A stretch of DNA of 64,000 nucleotides from an uncultured Tateyamaria sp. (GCF_947488715.1 NZ_CANLAG010000007.1:166384-230383), one strand, 5' to 3'. Positions 1-9,202 are shown, counted from the first letter of the stretch. Translations and numbers: made by a program. The notes: a model not told the origin generated them from the sequence alone.

Positions 1-32
1 CTGTTGGTCATGGATCGGATGGGCCTGAATGC

Positions 33-65
33 AAAAAGGGCAGGGCCGTTGTGACAGCCCCGCCC
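33..65 (-). terminator. Terminator downstream of gap
   Basis: On the minus strand a 9-pair G/C-rich stem (arms 57-65 and 38-46, one G-T pair) is followed directly by five T residues (33-37 read in reverse). This is a classic intrinsic terminator 26 bases beyond the gap stop codon. Confidence 0.75.
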
Positions 66-90
66 GATCCTTGCAAGTCCGCGTGCCTGA

Positions 91-1092
91 TCAGCCGAGG
101 CGGCCCATCGCCACGGCCACATCGGCCATACGTGCGGAAAATGCCCATTCATTGTCGTACCATGCCAGAACACGCACCAGCCGGTTGCCGACAACCTTGG
201 TCTGATCGGGTGCAAAGATCGACGAATGTTCAGTGTGGTTAAAGTCGATGCTGACCTTCTGTTCGTCATCATAGGCCAGAACGCGGCCAATCGGCCCCTG
301 AACGGCCTGTGCCACGGCGGCGTTGACCTCTTCCTTGGTCACATCGCGGCCCGCCTCGAATGTGAGGTCCACGGCGGACACGTTGGGCGTGGGTACGCGC
401 ATCGCGGTGCCGTCCAGCTTGCCCGCCAGATTGGGCAGGACCTCGCCGAGCGCCTTGGCCGCTCCAGTGGATGTGGGGATCATCGCCATGGCCGCCGACC
501 GCGCGCGGTAGAGATCGTCGTGGCGGCGGTCCAGCGTGGGCTGGTCACCGGTATAGCTGTGGATCGTGGTCATCACGCCGCGCTCGATGCCAATCGCCTC
601 GTCCAGAACCTTGGCCAGCGGGGCCAGACAGTTCGTGGTGCAGGACCCGTTCGAGATCATCCGATCATTGGCCGCCAGCAGGTCATCGTTCACGCCGAAC
701 ACAACCGTCTTGTCCACGTTTTTGCCGGGCGCAGACAACAGCACCTTTTTGGCGCCACGTTCGAAATGGATGTTGGCCTTTTCACCGTCGTTGAACTTGC
801 CCGTGCATTCCAGCACCACGTCCACGCCGTCCCAGTCCAGCTCGTTCATGTCATAGGTCGACATCATTCGGATCGGCCCACGGCCCAGATCCATCGTGTT
901 GTTGGACACTGTGATCTCGTGCGGGAAACGGCCATGGATGCTGTCGTATTTCATCAGATGCGCCGCGGTTTCCAGCGGGCCCGTGGCGTTCACCGCCACC
1001 ACATCGATGTCATTGCGCATGGATGTGGCGATGTGGTTCAGTGTGCAGCGTCCGATGCGCCCAAACCCATTGATGCCAACTTTGATTGTCAT
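91..1092 (-). CDS. gap: Type I glyceraldehyde-3-phosphate dehydrogenase
   Basis: Cytosolic glycolytic/gluconeogenic enzyme that interconverts glyceraldehyde 3-phosphate and 1,3-bisphosphoglycerate with NAD(P). The 333-residue length is normal for the family. The N-terminal Rossmann motif GINGFGRIGR is present, and the catalytic cysteine is C151 in SNGSCTTNC; the C-terminal WYDNEW motif is intact. The gene is transcribed toward the window start and ends at a good intrinsic terminator. Its upstream region (1093-1294), shared with the divergent DUF808 gene, holds three palindromes that resemble operators of a LacI-family carbon regulator. tkt lies about 1.8 kb upstream on the same strand. Function is very secure; coenzyme preference cannot be read. 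Confidence 0.97.
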   Translation of the reverse strand: MTIKVGINGFGRIGRCTLNHIATSMRNDIDVVAVNATGPLETAAHLMKYDSIHGRFPHEITVSNNTMDLGRGPIRMMSTYDMNELDWDGVDVVLECTGKFNDGEKANIHFERGAKKVLLSAPGKNVDKTVVFGVNDDLLAANDRMISNGSCTTNCLAPLAKVLDEAIGIERGVMTTIHSYTGDQPTLDRRHDDLYRARSAAMAMIPTSTGAAKALGEVLPNLAGKLDGTAMRVPTPNVSAVDLTFEAGRDVTKEEVNAAVAQAVQGPIGRVLAYDDEQKVSIDFNHTEHSSIFAPDQTKVVGNRLVRVLAWYDNEWAFSARMADVAVAMGRLG

Positions 1093-1188
1093 GGTGATGG
1101 TCCTTCCGCAACGGCAGCTTGTGTGTCACGGGCGTGATAGCCGCCGCACCGCGGCATGAGAACCCTTAAAGGCGCGGAAAAACAAAGT

Positions 1189-1266
1189 GTTAGCGATAAA
1201 CGTGGCAAACGGTATACAGTTGGCGCTAACAGTATGCGGAACCAACACAAGGTGTTATGCGCTAAC
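1189..1266. promoter_or_regulatory. Three operator-like palindromes between gap and the DUF808 gene
   Basis: Three copies of a GTTA-(4/5)-TAAC type palindrome are seen: GTTAGCGATAAAC (1189-1201), GTTGGCGCTAAC (1219-1230) and GTTATGCGCTAAC (1254-1266). From memory, the Rhodobacter central-carbon regulator CceR (LacI family) uses a TGTTAGCGCTAACA-like site and has gap among its targets. Assignment to a CceR-type regulator is inference; the regulator gene is not in this window. Confidence 0.5.
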
Positions 1267-1294
1267 GTAAGGCGCGCAACAGGGAGACGGCGGA

Positions 1295-2260
1295 ATGAGC
1301 GGACTTTTGGCATTGCTGGATGACGTGGCGGGAATCGCCAAAGTGGCGGCGGCATCGGTCGATGACGTGATCGGGCAGGCGGCCAAAGCGGGGTCCAAAG
1401 CAGCAGGCGCGGTGATCGACGACGCCGCCGTGACGCCGAAATATGTCCAGGGGTTCTCTGCGGACCGCGAATTGCCGATCATCTGGCGTATCGCGCGCGG
1501 CTCCATGATCAACAAACTGGTCTACCTGCTCCCTGCCGGGCTTGCGCTCTCGGCTTTTGCGCCTTGGGCGATCCCGCCGCTTCTGATGTTGGGCGGCTCC
1601 TACCTGTGTTTCGAAGGCGCAGAAAAGGTCGCGCATGTTCTGGGGTGGGGGCACGGTCACGAGGATTACGAAGGCAAGGCCGACACCGTCGAAGACCCTG
1701 CGCACCTCGAAGAGCAAAAAGCCAAGGGCGCGATCAAAACTGATTTTATCCTGTCGGCCGAAATCATGACGATTTCCCTCGCCGCCATCCCGGAAAGCAA
1801 CTTCTGGATGGAAGCCGCTACATTAGCCACTGTCGCCATCATGATCACCGTCGCCGTCTACGGCTCCGTCGCCATCATCGTCAAAGCGGATGATGTGGGC
1901 CTTGCCATGGCACGCGCACGGTTGGGTCTGACGCGCGCGATTGGGCGGGGGATTGTTGCCGTGATGCCGGGCTTTATGAAACTGCTGATGATTGTCGGGA
2001 CTGCGGCGATGCTGTGGGTGGGTGGTGAGATCATCGTTCACGGCGCGGCCCAATTGGGCTGGCACGGCCCTGAAAACGTGATCTACGGCATTGCCAAGTC
2101 CATCAGCGCAGCGGTGGGGGATGCGTCCGGTGTGGTCAAATGGTTTGCCAAGGCCGCGATGAACGGCATCCTTGGTCTGGCCCTCGGCTTTGTCCTGATC
2201 CCCATCGGGGAAAAGGTGATCACGCCGATCTGGCGGGCATTGGCACCCAAGGCCATCTGA
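1295..2260 (+). CDS. DUF808 (YedI-like) inner-membrane protein
   Basis: 321-residue integral membrane protein of the DUF808/YedI family, whose biochemical role is unknown. The N-terminus (MSGLLALLDDVAGIAKVAAA) and the FEGAEK motif near residue 107 are typical of the family. Hydrophobic segments occur around residues 75-100, 150-170, 175-195, 225-250 and 290-310. An AGGGAGA ribosome site lies just before the ATG. It is divergent from gap and shares the palindrome-bearing intergenic region, so it may be co-regulated with carbon metabolism, but nothing in the sequence ties it to that pathway. Confidence 0.85.
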   Translation: MSGLLALLDDVAGIAKVAAASVDDVIGQAAKAGSKAAGAVIDDAAVTPKYVQGFSADRELPIIWRIARGSMINKLVYLLPAGLALSAFAPWAIPPLLMLGGSYLCFEGAEKVAHVLGWGHGHEDYEGKADTVEDPAHLEEQKAKGAIKTDFILSAEIMTISLAAIPESNFWMEAATLATVAIMITVAVYGSVAIIVKADDVGLAMARARLGLTRAIGRGIVAVMPGFMKLLMIVGTAAMLWVGGEIIVHGAAQLGWHGPENVIYGIAKSISAAVGDASGVVKWFAKAAMNGILGLALGFVLIPIGEKVITPIWRALAPKAI

Positions 2261-2273
2261 TCCGCAGCAGTGT

Positions 2274-2819
2274 CTAGAGTGTCACCCAGGTGGGTGACAC
2301 GCCGATCTGTTCAAAAAACGCTTCGAGCGCCGGGACAGTCATGCCAAGCGTGCGGTCGTTGACCAGCGGGTGCGGGTAGATTTGCGCACAGTCGCGCAGG
2401 CCTGCATCCATGAACAGTTGCACGCCGGTCTTTGCGCCGTTGATCATCGCAAGCGGCGTCACAGCGCCGGGCCGCACGCCCAGATGTTCCATCAGCCGCT
2501 CTGCCGATCCGAACGACAACCGGCCTGTGCCAAGCGTCTTGTTCAGGGTCTTGAGGTCGATCTGCTGGTCCTGTTCGGCGACCAGCAGCACGTTGCGCTT
2601 CTTGTTGTCGCGCAAATAAAGGTTCTTGATATGCCCGCCGCCTGCCTCGGTCGGCAGGAACATGTCCTGCACGGTCTTGGATTCCTCAACCGTGCGCAGG
2701 GGGATGTGATCGTGCCGCGAGAATGCAATGCCCCAATCCGTCAACTGCTGCATCAGCGCGTCTGACGAAACCGGCAGGCTGTCCTGAAACCGGGAGGATG
2801 CGTCGGGGATGTCGGTCAT
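2274..2819 (-). CDS. YbaK/ProX-type prolyl-tRNA editing protein
   Basis: 181-residue single-domain protein of the YbaK/EbsC superfamily. It resembles the free-standing prolyl-tRNA synthetase-associated deacylases (PrdX/ProX), which hydrolyse mischarged Ala-tRNA(Pro). The conserved block KNLYLRDNKKR occurs at about residues 66-76, with the later GAVTPLAMIN segment. It is convergent with the DUF808 gene (13-base gap). A perfect 9-pair hairpin (2279-2300) lies inside the last codons of the gene and may help end both convergent transcripts, although no T-tract follows. It sits just downstream of tkt (56 bases) on the same strand, so read-through is possible. Confidence 0.88.
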   Translation of the reverse strand: MTDIPDASSRFQDSLPVSSDALMQQLTDWGIAFSRHDHIPLRTVEESKTVQDMFLPTEAGGGHIKNLYLRDNKKRNVLLVAEQDQQIDLKTLNKTLGTGRLSFGSAERLMEHLGVRPGAVTPLAMINGAKTGVQLFMDAGLRDCAQIYPHPLVNDRTLGMTVPALEAFFEQIGVSPTWVTL

Positions 2820-2875
2820 TTCTGCTGTCCCGGTTGGATGGGCCCCCGCGTGGCGGAGGCCCGGATGTGGGCCGG

Positions 2876-4891
2876 TTACAGCAGCGCCTTGGCCTTTTCG
2901 ACCACTGCGTCGGTTGTGATGCCGAATTTCTCGAACAGCACATTCGCAGGGGCCGAGGCGCCAAAGTCATCCATGCCGACGAAATCGGCCTTGTTGGACT
3001 TGCCGCGCTCACCCAGCAACCACCGATCCCAACCCTGGCGCATGGCCGCTTCGATGCCGATCCGCACAGGACCCGCAGGCAGCACCTTGCGGCGATAGCT
3101 TTCATCCTGCTGCGCAAACAGCTCCATGCAGGGCATGGACACCACACGGCACCCGATCCCGGCCTCTTGCAGCTTGGCGCGGGCTTCCATCGCGATGGAC
3201 ACTTCGGACCCGGATGCGATCAGGATGACCTGGCGTTTGCCTTCGGCGTCCGCCAGCACATAGGCACCCTGGGCTGTCAGGTTCTTCAGCTTGTGCTCGG
3301 TCCGCACGGTGGGCAGGCCCTGACGGGTCAGCGACAGAACAGATGGCGTTTCGGTGGCCGACAGCGCCAGTTCCCAGCTTTCGGCGGTTTCTACAGCGTC
3401 GGCGGGGCGGAACACCATCGTGTTGGGTGTCGCGCGGCTGATCGCCAGATGTTCGACCGGCTGGTGGGTCGGGCCGTCTTCGCCTAGGCCGATGCTGTCA
3501 TGGGTCATGACGAACACGGTGGGGATCTTCATCAGGGCGGCCAGACGCATCGCGGGGCGCGCATAGTCGGTGAAACACATGAACGTGCCGCCGTAGGGGC
3601 GGATGCCCCCGTGCAGCGCTATGCCGTTCATCGCCGAAGACATGCCATGTTCACGCACACCCCAATAGACGTAACGCCCGCCGCGATTGTCGGTGTCAAA
3701 GACACCCAGATCGCCGGTCTTGGTGTTGTTGGATCCGGTGAGGTCTGCCGATCCACCCACGGTCTCTGGCATAACCGGGTTGATCACCTCCAGCGCCTTT
3801 TCGGATGCGGCGCGTGTCGCCAGTTTGGGCGCGCTTTCCGACATCTGCTTTTTGAACGCCTTGACGGTGGCAGACAGTTTCTTGGGCACGTCGCGGGCGA
3901 TGACGCGGTTGAACTGGTTCTGCTTGTTCGACGACAGACCGGCAAAGCGGGCCTCCCATTCCGCGCGGGCCGCAGCGCCGCGTGCGCCGATGGCTTCCCA
4001 CGCTGATTTGACATCAGCCGGCACATCGAACGGGCCGGTGGTCCAGCCATAAGCGGCTTTGGCCGCCGCCATCTGGTTGGCATCCGTCAGCGCGCCGTGG
4101 CCCTTGGACGTATCCTGTGCTGCGTGGCCCAGGGCGATGTGCGTCTTGCAAGCGATCATTGTGGGCTTGCCCTGGCTCTTGGCCTTGGTGATGGCCGCAT
4201 CAATGGCCTCGGGGTCATGGCCGTCGATCTCGATCACGGCCCAGCCTGCGGATTTGAAGCGCTGCGGCTGGTCGGTGGTGTCGGACAGGGTCACGGGACC
4301 GTCAATGGTGATGTTGTTGTTGTCCCAGAACACGATCAGCTTGGACAGCTGATGACGTCCCGCGAGCGTGATGGCCTCCTGGCTGACGCCTTCCATCAAA
4401 CAACCGTCGCCCGCGATGACATAAGTATAGTGGTCCACAACCTTCTTGCCGTAGTGCGCGCGCATGATCTCTTCGGCCATGGCGAAGCCGACCGAGTTTG
4501 CGATGCCCTGGCCCAGCGGGCCTGTTGTGGTCTCGATCCCACCGGCATGGCCGTATTCAGGGTGACCCGCCGTGATCGCGCCCCACTGGCGGAAATCCTT
4601 GATCTGTTGCAGCGTCATGTCTTCGTAGCCGGTCAGGTGCAGCAGCGAATAGAGCAGCATCGACCCGTGACCCGCCGACAGGATGAACCGGTCCCGGTCG
4701 GGCCAGTTGGGTGCAGATGCGTCAAACTTCAGGTGCTTTTCAAACAGGACAGTGGCCACATCCGCCATCCCCATCGGCATGCCGGAGTGCCCGGAATTCG
4801 CCGCAGCGACGGCGTCCAGGGTCAGGGCGCGAATGGCGGTCGCCTTGGACCAGTGTTCGGGATGGGCGGTGCGAAGGGCGGTCAGATCCAC
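2876..4891 (-). CDS. tkt: Transketolase
   Basis: Thiamine-diphosphate enzyme of the pentose phosphate and Calvin-type carbon rearrangements that transfers two-carbon ketol units. I place the start at a GTG (4891) giving 671 residues, the usual length. An AGAGGA ribosome site lies 7-8 bases upstream, and the first residues after it ([25 protein letters not shown] in two parts) match the family N-terminus. An in-frame ATG at 5050 would add 53 residues of non-conserved, low-quality sequence. The ThDP-binding GDGCLMEG motif, the GHGS motif and the pyrimidine-domain REHGM motif are intact. The gene is divergent from the ZauP-like/zapA pair. Confidence 0.95.
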   Translation of the reverse strand: MDLTALRTAHPEHWSKATAIRALTLDAVAAANSGHSGMPMGMADVATVLFEKHLKFDASAPNWPDRDRFILSAGHGSMLLYSLLHLTGYEDMTLQQIKDFRQWGAITAGHPEYGHAGGIETTTGPLGQGIANSVGFAMAEEIMRAHYGKKVVDHYTYVIAGDGCLMEGVSQEAITLAGRHQLSKLIVFWDNNNITIDGPVTLSDTTDQPQRFKSAGWAVIEIDGHDPEAIDAAITKAKSQGKPTMIACKTHIALGHAAQDTSKGHGALTDANQMAAAKAAYGWTTGPFDVPADVKSAWEAIGARGAAARAEWEARFAGLSSNKQNQFNRVIARDVPKKLSATVKAFKKQMSESAPKLATRAASEKALEVINPVMPETVGGSADLTGSNNTKTGDLGVFDTDNRGGRYVYWGVREHGMSSAMNGIALHGGIRPYGGTFMCFTDYARPAMRLAALMKIPTVFVMTHDSIGLGEDGPTHQPVEHLAISRATPNTMVFRPADAVETAESWELALSATETPSVLSLTRQGLPTVRTEHKLKNLTAQGAYVLADAEGKRQVILIASGSEVSIAMEARAKLQEAGIGCRVVSMPCMELFAQQDESYRRKVLPAGPVRIGIEAAMRQGWDRWLLGERGKSNKADFVGMDDFGASAPANVLFEKFGITTDAVVEKAKALL

Positions 4892-5174
4892 GGGGCGTTG
4901 TCCTCTGGGCAAATGGGTTTCAGGCTCAATACCAGCCAAACCCCAAAGATCAAGGCGATCTGCATGTCTGCGCGCAAGCCCGGCGGCACCCGTGATGTCC
5001 CGGCACTTCAATGCCGCCGTGCAAGTGGTTGATCGCAAAGGGGGGCGCATTTGGCGCGGGCATTGGCTAGACTAAGGACCATCCGGGCCGGCAAACGATT
5101 CGCGGGCCTCGGGTCAAAAACAGGACACGGACAGGTCCGTCGGATCGGTCCACAGCAAGGGGACAGGCACGGGG

Positions 5175-5663
5175 ATGAGCGACTTAGACACCCTTCAACA
5201 GCGGCTGACAGCGGCCATGGACCGGATTGCAACCGGTCTGGGCACGATGGAAGCATCGGGCGGCGCAGACGTGACGACACTCGAAGCGGCACTGGAGGAC
5301 GAGAAACTGGCCAATGCGCAACTGTCTGAACGGGTGCGCAAACTGTCAGAGCGGCAGGAAAGCGCCGCCGCAGAGGCCAAGGCCCAGGCGGACGCCGCGC
5401 AATCCCGCGTGGCCGATCTGGATCTCGAATTGCAACGGCTCCGCCAGGCCAACGAACAACTGCGCGCGTCGAACGCGGCCCTGCGCAGTGCCAACGAAGA
5501 AGGCGTGGGCGAGCCGCACCTGATCAACAAGGCAATGATGGCCGAACTGGAGGCGTTGCGGGCGGCACGTGCTGCTGACGTCGCCGAAGCCTCCAGCATC
5601 ATCGGCGCGCTGACGCCGCTTCTGGATCAACTGGACGCGCCCGAAGAAGAGGAGGAGGCCTGA
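5175..5663 (+). CDS. Coiled-coil protein upstream of ZapA (ZauP-like)
   Basis: 162-residue soluble protein. Residues about 30-105 form a continuous predicted coiled coil (heptads rich in A, E, Q, L and R), followed by a short C-terminal helix and an acidic EEEEE tail. In Caulobacter the coiled-coil protein ZauP is encoded immediately upstream of zapA and works with it to focus the FtsZ ring. The arrangement here is the same: this gene overlaps zapA by one base (TGATG). The role is therefore inferred from architecture and synteny, not from a strong sequence motif. A GGGGA ribosome site precedes the ATG. Confidence 0.72.
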   Translation: MSDLDTLQQRLTAAMDRIATGLGTMEASGGADVTTLEAALEDEKLANAQLSERVRKLSERQESAAAEAKAQADAAQSRVADLDLELQRLRQANEQLRASNAALRSANEEGVGEPHLINKAMMAELEALRAARAADVAEASSIIGALTPLLDQLDAPEEEEEA

Positions 5664-6055
5664 TGCCCGAAGTGACCGTGAACATCGGTGGGCGGCAATT
5701 CGCCGTGGCCTGCCAGGCGGGCGAGGAAAGTTATCTGCACGCGGCGGCCAAGATGCTGGACGACGAAGCACAGGTGCTGGCCGATCAGGCCGGGCGTATG
5801 CCCGAGGCGCGGATGCTGCTGATGGCCGGGCTGATGCTGGCCGACAAGACGGCAAGCGTCGAGGACAAGATTTCCGAGGTGCAGGCCCAATTGGCCGAGC
5901 GCGAGGCGGAACTGGAAGGGCTGCGCACCATGGGCGCGCCAGAGCCGGAGCGGATCGAGGTGCCTGTGGTGCCGGAGGCGGTAACGGACACGCTGGCCGA
6001 ATTGGCCGCGCGTGCGGAAGCGCTGGCCGCCGATGTCGAGGAAAAAGCGGGCTAA
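5663..6055 (+). CDS. zapA: Cell division protein ZapA
   Basis: 130-residue ZapA-family protein that binds and bundles FtsZ at midcell. The N-terminal globular part (PEVTVNIGGRQFAVACQAGEE split across residues 2-23) carries the family's typical beta-strand pattern, followed by the LHAAAKMLDDEA helix and a coiled-coil C-terminal half. It is translationally coupled to the ZauP-like gene by a one-base overlap. An inverted-repeat terminator follows 34 bases after the stop. No 6S RNA gene is visible in the short spacer behind it, although ssrS is often a neighbour of zapA elsewhere. Confidence 0.88.
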   Translation: MPEVTVNIGGRQFAVACQAGEESYLHAAAKMLDDEAQVLADQAGRMPEARMLLMAGLMLADKTASVEDKISEVQAQLAEREAELEGLRTMGAPEPERIEVPVVPEAVTDTLAELAARAEALAADVEEKAG

Positions 6056-6088
6056 TCACCGCCTGCCACCAAGCTGTGACCAAAAGGA

Positions 6089-6115
6089 AAGGCGCGCCCT
6101 GATCGGGCGCGCCTT
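6089..6115. terminator. Bidirectional terminator between zapA and grxD
   Basis: A perfect 11-pair stem (arms AAGGCGCGCCC, 6089-6099, and its complement, 6105-6115) with a 5-base loop sits between convergent zapA and grxD. The minus-strand side is followed by TTCCTTTT, so it should work best for grxD. Confidence 0.7.
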
Positions 6116-6158
6116 ACGCTATTGTGGAATAGCGCACGTGTCCGTGCGCCCGCCCGGC

Positions 6159-6521
6159 TTAGCCGTTGGCTTCGCGGATTTTGTCGGCGGCGTCCTTGTC
6201 ATAGGTCACGTCATTTTCGTCAAAGAGTGTGTCCAACTCGCCCGACAGGGTCATTTCGGTGATGATATCGCAGCCGCCGACGAACTCGCCTTTGACGTAA
6301 AGCTGGGGGATCGTGGGCCAGTCGGAGAAATCCTTGATCCCGTGGCGGATTTCTTCGTCCGCCAGCACGTTCACGTCGGCAAAATCCACGCCCATGTAAT
6401 TCAGCACGCCTGCCACACGGCTGGAAAAGCCGCATTGCGGCATCGACTTTGTGCCTTTCATGAACAGGACCACGTTGTTGGCCTGAATGGTTTCGGAGAT
6501 GCGTGCGTTGGCGTCGCTCAT
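6159..6521 (-). CDS. grxD: Monothiol glutaredoxin (Grx4/GrxD type)
   Basis: 120-residue CGFS-type glutaredoxin that carries or transfers [2Fe-2S] clusters and pairs with BolA. The active-site CGFS follows the MKGTKSMPQ segment, and the [19 protein letters not shown] block (glutathione/cluster binding) is intact. I start at MSDANARIS; the longer in-frame reading upstream is not conserved. It is the last gene of a tight bolA-orf-grxD operon: the middle gene's stop codon ends one base before this ATG. A strong inverted-repeat terminator follows. The bolA context supports a role in iron sensing or Fe-S trafficking. Confidence 0.95.
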   Translation of the reverse strand: MSDANARISETIQANNVVLFMKGTKSMPQCGFSSRVAGVLNYMGVDFADVNVLADEEIRHGIKDFSDWPTIPQLYVKGEFVGGCDIITEMTLSGELDTLFDENDVTYDKDAADKIREANG

Positions 6522-6522
6522 G

Positions 6523-6837
6523 TCAATCTTCTTTCTTGTTGTAGGCGCGGTGGTACCGCGCGGCATAGGTTTCGTCCTCGGGCATCGGGTCGATAAGGGT
6601 GCTGGCCCCGGACAACCCACTGAGGGTCCGGTCCTGCCCGTTGCGCGGCAGTGTCACGCGTTCCAGCGCGTCGTTTTTGCGGTTCACCCGGTCGACCAGT
6701 GCCAGATCCGTCGCTTCCATGCCCAGGGGCACGGCGTGCTCTTGGCCCATGGTCTGGCGATCCGGGCGGCGCGCGGCCAGCGGCCTGCGCGGCCCACGCC
6801 GGAAGGGCGCAGAGAGGATCCGGCATAGCTGGTTCAT
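6523..6837 (-). CDS. Conserved-looking hypothetical protein between bolA and grxD
   Basis: 104-residue protein of no family I recognise. The N-terminal third is very basic ([13 protein letters not shown]), followed by a mixed segment with [21 protein letters not shown] and an acidic-then-basic tail ([19 protein letters not shown]). No signal peptide, membrane segment or cysteine pair is seen beyond C5. It overlaps bolA by four bases (ATGA) and ends one base before grxD, so it is translationally coupled to both. That placement argues for a real gene working with, or at least co-expressed with, the BolA-Grx4 pair. Confidence 0.72.
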   Translation of the reverse strand: MNQLCRILSAPFRRGPRRPLAARRPDRQTMGQEHAVPLGMEATDLALVDRVNRKNDALERVTLPRNGQDRTLSGLSGASTLIDPMPEDETYAARYHRAYNKKED

Positions 6838-7076
6838 GCAGGCGCCTTGGTGGTCAGGGCCAGTGCGTGCAATTCGCCGTGGCTGCCGTCCATCTTGCCC
6901 TTGAGCGCCTTGGTCACGGCGCGGTGTTGTTGCACGCGGTTCATTCCGGCAAAGGACGCGTCCACAACCTCGGCCGAGTAGTGATTTCCGTCACCGGCCA
7001 GGTCTGTGATGGTGATCTTGGCATCGGGAAAGCTCTCGCGGATCAGATCCTCGATTTCCTGGGCTTGCATGGGCAT
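6834..7076 (-). CDS. bolA: BolA family protein
   Basis: 80-residue BolA/YrbA protein, the partner of monothiol glutaredoxins in [2Fe-2S] cluster handling. It shows the family core: IRESFPDAKITITDLAGDG near the start, NHYSAEVV, then the RVQQHRAV and GELHALAL helix-strand segment with the conserved histidine. I chose the ATG at 7076 because a GGAG lies 9 bases before it; ATGs at 7085 and 7070 are possible. It is the first gene of the operon with the 104-residue orf and grxD. It is divergent from xdhC. Confidence 0.93.
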   Translation of the reverse strand: MPMQAQEIEDLIRESFPDAKITITDLAGDGNHYSAEVVDASFAGMNRVQQHRAVTKALKGKMDGSHGELHALALTTKAPA

Positions 7077-7238
7077 GAATGGCATCTCCGGCTGTCTCGC
7101 CCCAGATGTAAGGCGCAGGGTGCAGGGGCGCAAGCACTTGCGGTGCGGCTGGTCTGTGCATGGCCGGGGCTTGTGTCCCGCAACGGGCTGGCGATACGGT
7201 TGGTGCCGGGCCAACAGGCGCAACGAAAGGCACAAGGT

Positions 7239-8207
7239 ATGACCAGTTTGGATGACGCGCCGGAGCAGGCGTTGGCATGGGTGCAGGCGGGGCAGGGCGC
7301 GGCCCTCGCAACGGTTGTGCAGACCTGGGGCAGTGCGCCGCGCCGCGCCGGTGCGCAATTGGTCGTGTCAGGCGCAGGCGACATGATGGGGTCGGTGTCC
7401 GGCGGTTGTGTCGAAGGCGCAGTGGTGGTCGAGGCGATGGAGGCCATCGAAGACGGTCAGCCACGCCTGTTGGAATTTGGTGTCAGCGATGATGATGCCT
7501 TTGCCGTTGGGCTGGCCTGTGGTGGTACGATCAAGGTGCTGGTTGAACCCGTCGGGCCCGCCATGCCTCTTGATCTGTTGGATAAACTCGTGGCCGCACG
7601 CGCGGCACGCACCCCGGTTGCCTATGTGGTTGATCTGGAAAACTGGGAACGGCGGTTGGACGAAAGCGGGCATGCTGCACGCTTTGCCAGCGACCGCACG
7701 GGCGTCGAAGAGGACACCCGCACCTTTGTCGCGATCCACAACCCGCCGTTGCGTCTGGTGATTGTGGGCGCGGTGCATATCGCGCAGGCCCTCGTGCCGA
7801 TGGCGCGTATTGCGGGTTACGACCCCGTGATCATCGACCCGCGCGAGGCCTTTGGGTCGCAGGCCCGGTTCCCTGGCGAACGGGTGATCAACGATTGGCC
7901 AGATGCGGCATTGGCAGAGGTCGGCGTGGACACGCGCACTGCGCTGGTGCTGCTCACCCATGACCCGAAACTGGATGACCCGGCACTGCACGTGGCGCTG
8001 AACTCCGGCGCGTTCTACATCGGTGCGCTGGGGTCGACCCGCACCCATGCCAAGCGGGTCGCGCGGCTTGAGGATGCAGGCTTTGATACAAGCGCCATTG
8101 CGCGCATTGCAGGGCCTGTCGGCCTCGACATTGGCGCGGCCAGCCCGCCCGAGATTGCGGTGTCGATCCTGGCGCAGATGATACAGCGCCTCAGGCGTCC
8201 AACATGA
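7239..8207 (+). CDS. XdhC/CoxI-family molybdenum-cofactor insertion protein
   Basis: 322-residue XdhC-family protein. Family members bind molybdenum cofactor, help its sulfuration and insert it into xanthine dehydrogenase-type enzymes. Residues about 5-110 are the XdhC N-terminal domain (SVSGGCVEGAVVVEAM, then LACGGTIKVLVEP), and about 160-320 are a Rossmann-like domain (LVIVGAVHIAQALVPMARIAGYD). An in-frame extension back to 6651 runs antisense through the bolA operon and is rejected. The next gene starts inside its stop codon (ATGA). Its place ahead of coxSLM shows its client is the cox enzyme. Both domains are joined here, whereas some cox clusters split them (CoxF/CoxI). Confidence 0.9.
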   Translation: MTSLDDAPEQALAWVQAGQGAALATVVQTWGSAPRRAGAQLVVSGAGDMMGSVSGGCVEGAVVVEAMEAIEDGQPRLLEFGVSDDDAFAVGLACGGTIKVLVEPVGPAMPLDLLDKLVAARAARTPVAYVVDLENWERRLDESGHAARFASDRTGVEEDTRTFVAIHNPPLRLVIVGAVHIAQALVPMARIAGYDPVIIDPREAFGSQARFPGERVINDWPDAALAEVGVDTRTALVLLTHDPKLDDPALHVALNSGAFYIGALGSTRTHAKRVARLEDAGFDTSAIARIAGPVGLDIGAASPPEIAVSILAQMIQRLRRPT

Positions 8208-9202
8208 TCTTTGGCTCTGTGCCGATACGGTCGGCCACCGGTGCAATCCTGGCGCATTCGATGCCGTCCTCAACCGGGCGCGTGCCCAAAGGCACAGTGC
8301 TGACGCCCGCCCACGTGGAAGATCTTGAAGCGGCCGGGCACCACACCCTCGTGGTTGCGCGCCTTGAGACCGGCGATACCGAAGAAAACGCCGCGGCATC
8401 TGCGCTGGCCGACGCAATTGTCGTGGATGAAAAAGAACAGGGCCTGCGCATCGCGCCAGCCGGTGCGGGCCGCGTTAACCTCTATGCAACAGGTCCGGGC
8501 GTGGTTCAGGTGGACGCAAGCGCGGTGGCCGCGCTGAACGCGGTCGATCCCATGATCACACTTGCCACCGTCCCGCAATTTCACCGCGTGGACGCAGGCA
8601 CGATGGTCGCAACGATCAAAATCATCTCATACGCAGTGCCGCAAACCCATCTGGACCGCGCCTGCGCCGTGGCCAGCAGCGCCTTGTCCGTAGCGCGGCC
8701 CACGGTCAAAACCGCCACGTTGATCGAAACCCGCGTCGGCGCAGACACACCGCCGGGCAAAGGCCGTGCCGCGATGACGGGCCGCCTGGACCGCCTTGAG
8801 ATCACACTGGATGACCGCTGCGTGGTGGCGCATGAAACGGATGCACTCGCGGGCGCCATTCGGAAGGCGCAGGGTGAGATGATCCTGATCCTGACGGCCT
8901 CCGCGACATCCGACATCTGCGATGTGGCACCAGAGGCGCTCAGACAGGCGGGCGGCACGGTAACGGCCTACGGTATGCCGGTTGATCCCGGCAATCTGCT
9001 GTTTTTCGGCACACTATCGGGGCGACCTGTGATCGGACTGCCGGGCTGCGCCCGCTCGCCCGCACTCAACGGGGCGGACTGGGTGCTTGAGCGGCTCGCT
9101 TGCGGGATCGCAATGGTACAAGGCGACATCTCGGCCATGGGGGTGGGTGGCCTGCTCAAGGAAATTCCCACACGGCCCCGCCCGCGCAGCACCGGCCCCT
9201 AA
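8204..9202 (+). CDS. Molybdopterin-binding (MoeA/MoCF-like) protein
   Basis: 332-residue protein of the molybdopterin-binding family found beside molybdenum hydroxylase genes. The N-terminal half has TGAILAHSMPSSTGRVPKGT, resembling the CoxA/MoeA entry motif. The C-terminal half (about 160-310) is a MoCF-like domain with the VETRVGADTPPGKGRAAM-type segment, the ILTASATSDICDVAPEAL loop and a PGCARSPALNGAD motif. Many Rhodobacteraceae homologues are fused to a MobA-like nucleotidyltransferase (about 530 residues); that domain is absent here. It overlaps xdhC by four bases and stops 109 bases before coxS. It probably helps prepare or deliver the cofactor. Confidence 0.83.
   Translation: MIFGSVPIRSATGAILAHSMPSSTGRVPKGTVLTPAHVEDLEAAGHHTLVVARLETGDTEENAAASALADAIVVDEKEQGLRIAPAGAGRVNLYATGPGVVQVDASAVAALNAVDPMITLATVPQFHRVDAGTMVATIKIISYAVPQTHLDRACAVASSALSVARPTVKTATLIETRVGADTPPGKGRAAMTGRLDRLEITLDDRCVVAHETDALAGAIRKAQGEMILILTASATSDICDVAPEALRQAGGTVTAYGMPVDPGNLLFFGTLSGRPVIGLPGCARSPALNGADWVLERLACGIAMVQGDISAMGVGGLLKEIPTRPRPRSTGP

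Noticed and set aside
6056..6158. 6S RNA gene next to zapA
   Set aside because: ssrS is often adjacent to zapA, but the spacer is only about 100 bases and holds just a terminator stem.
6651..7238. N-terminal extension of the XdhC protein
   Set aside because: It would run antisense through the bolA/grxD operon and has no XdhC similarity before MTSLDD at 7239.
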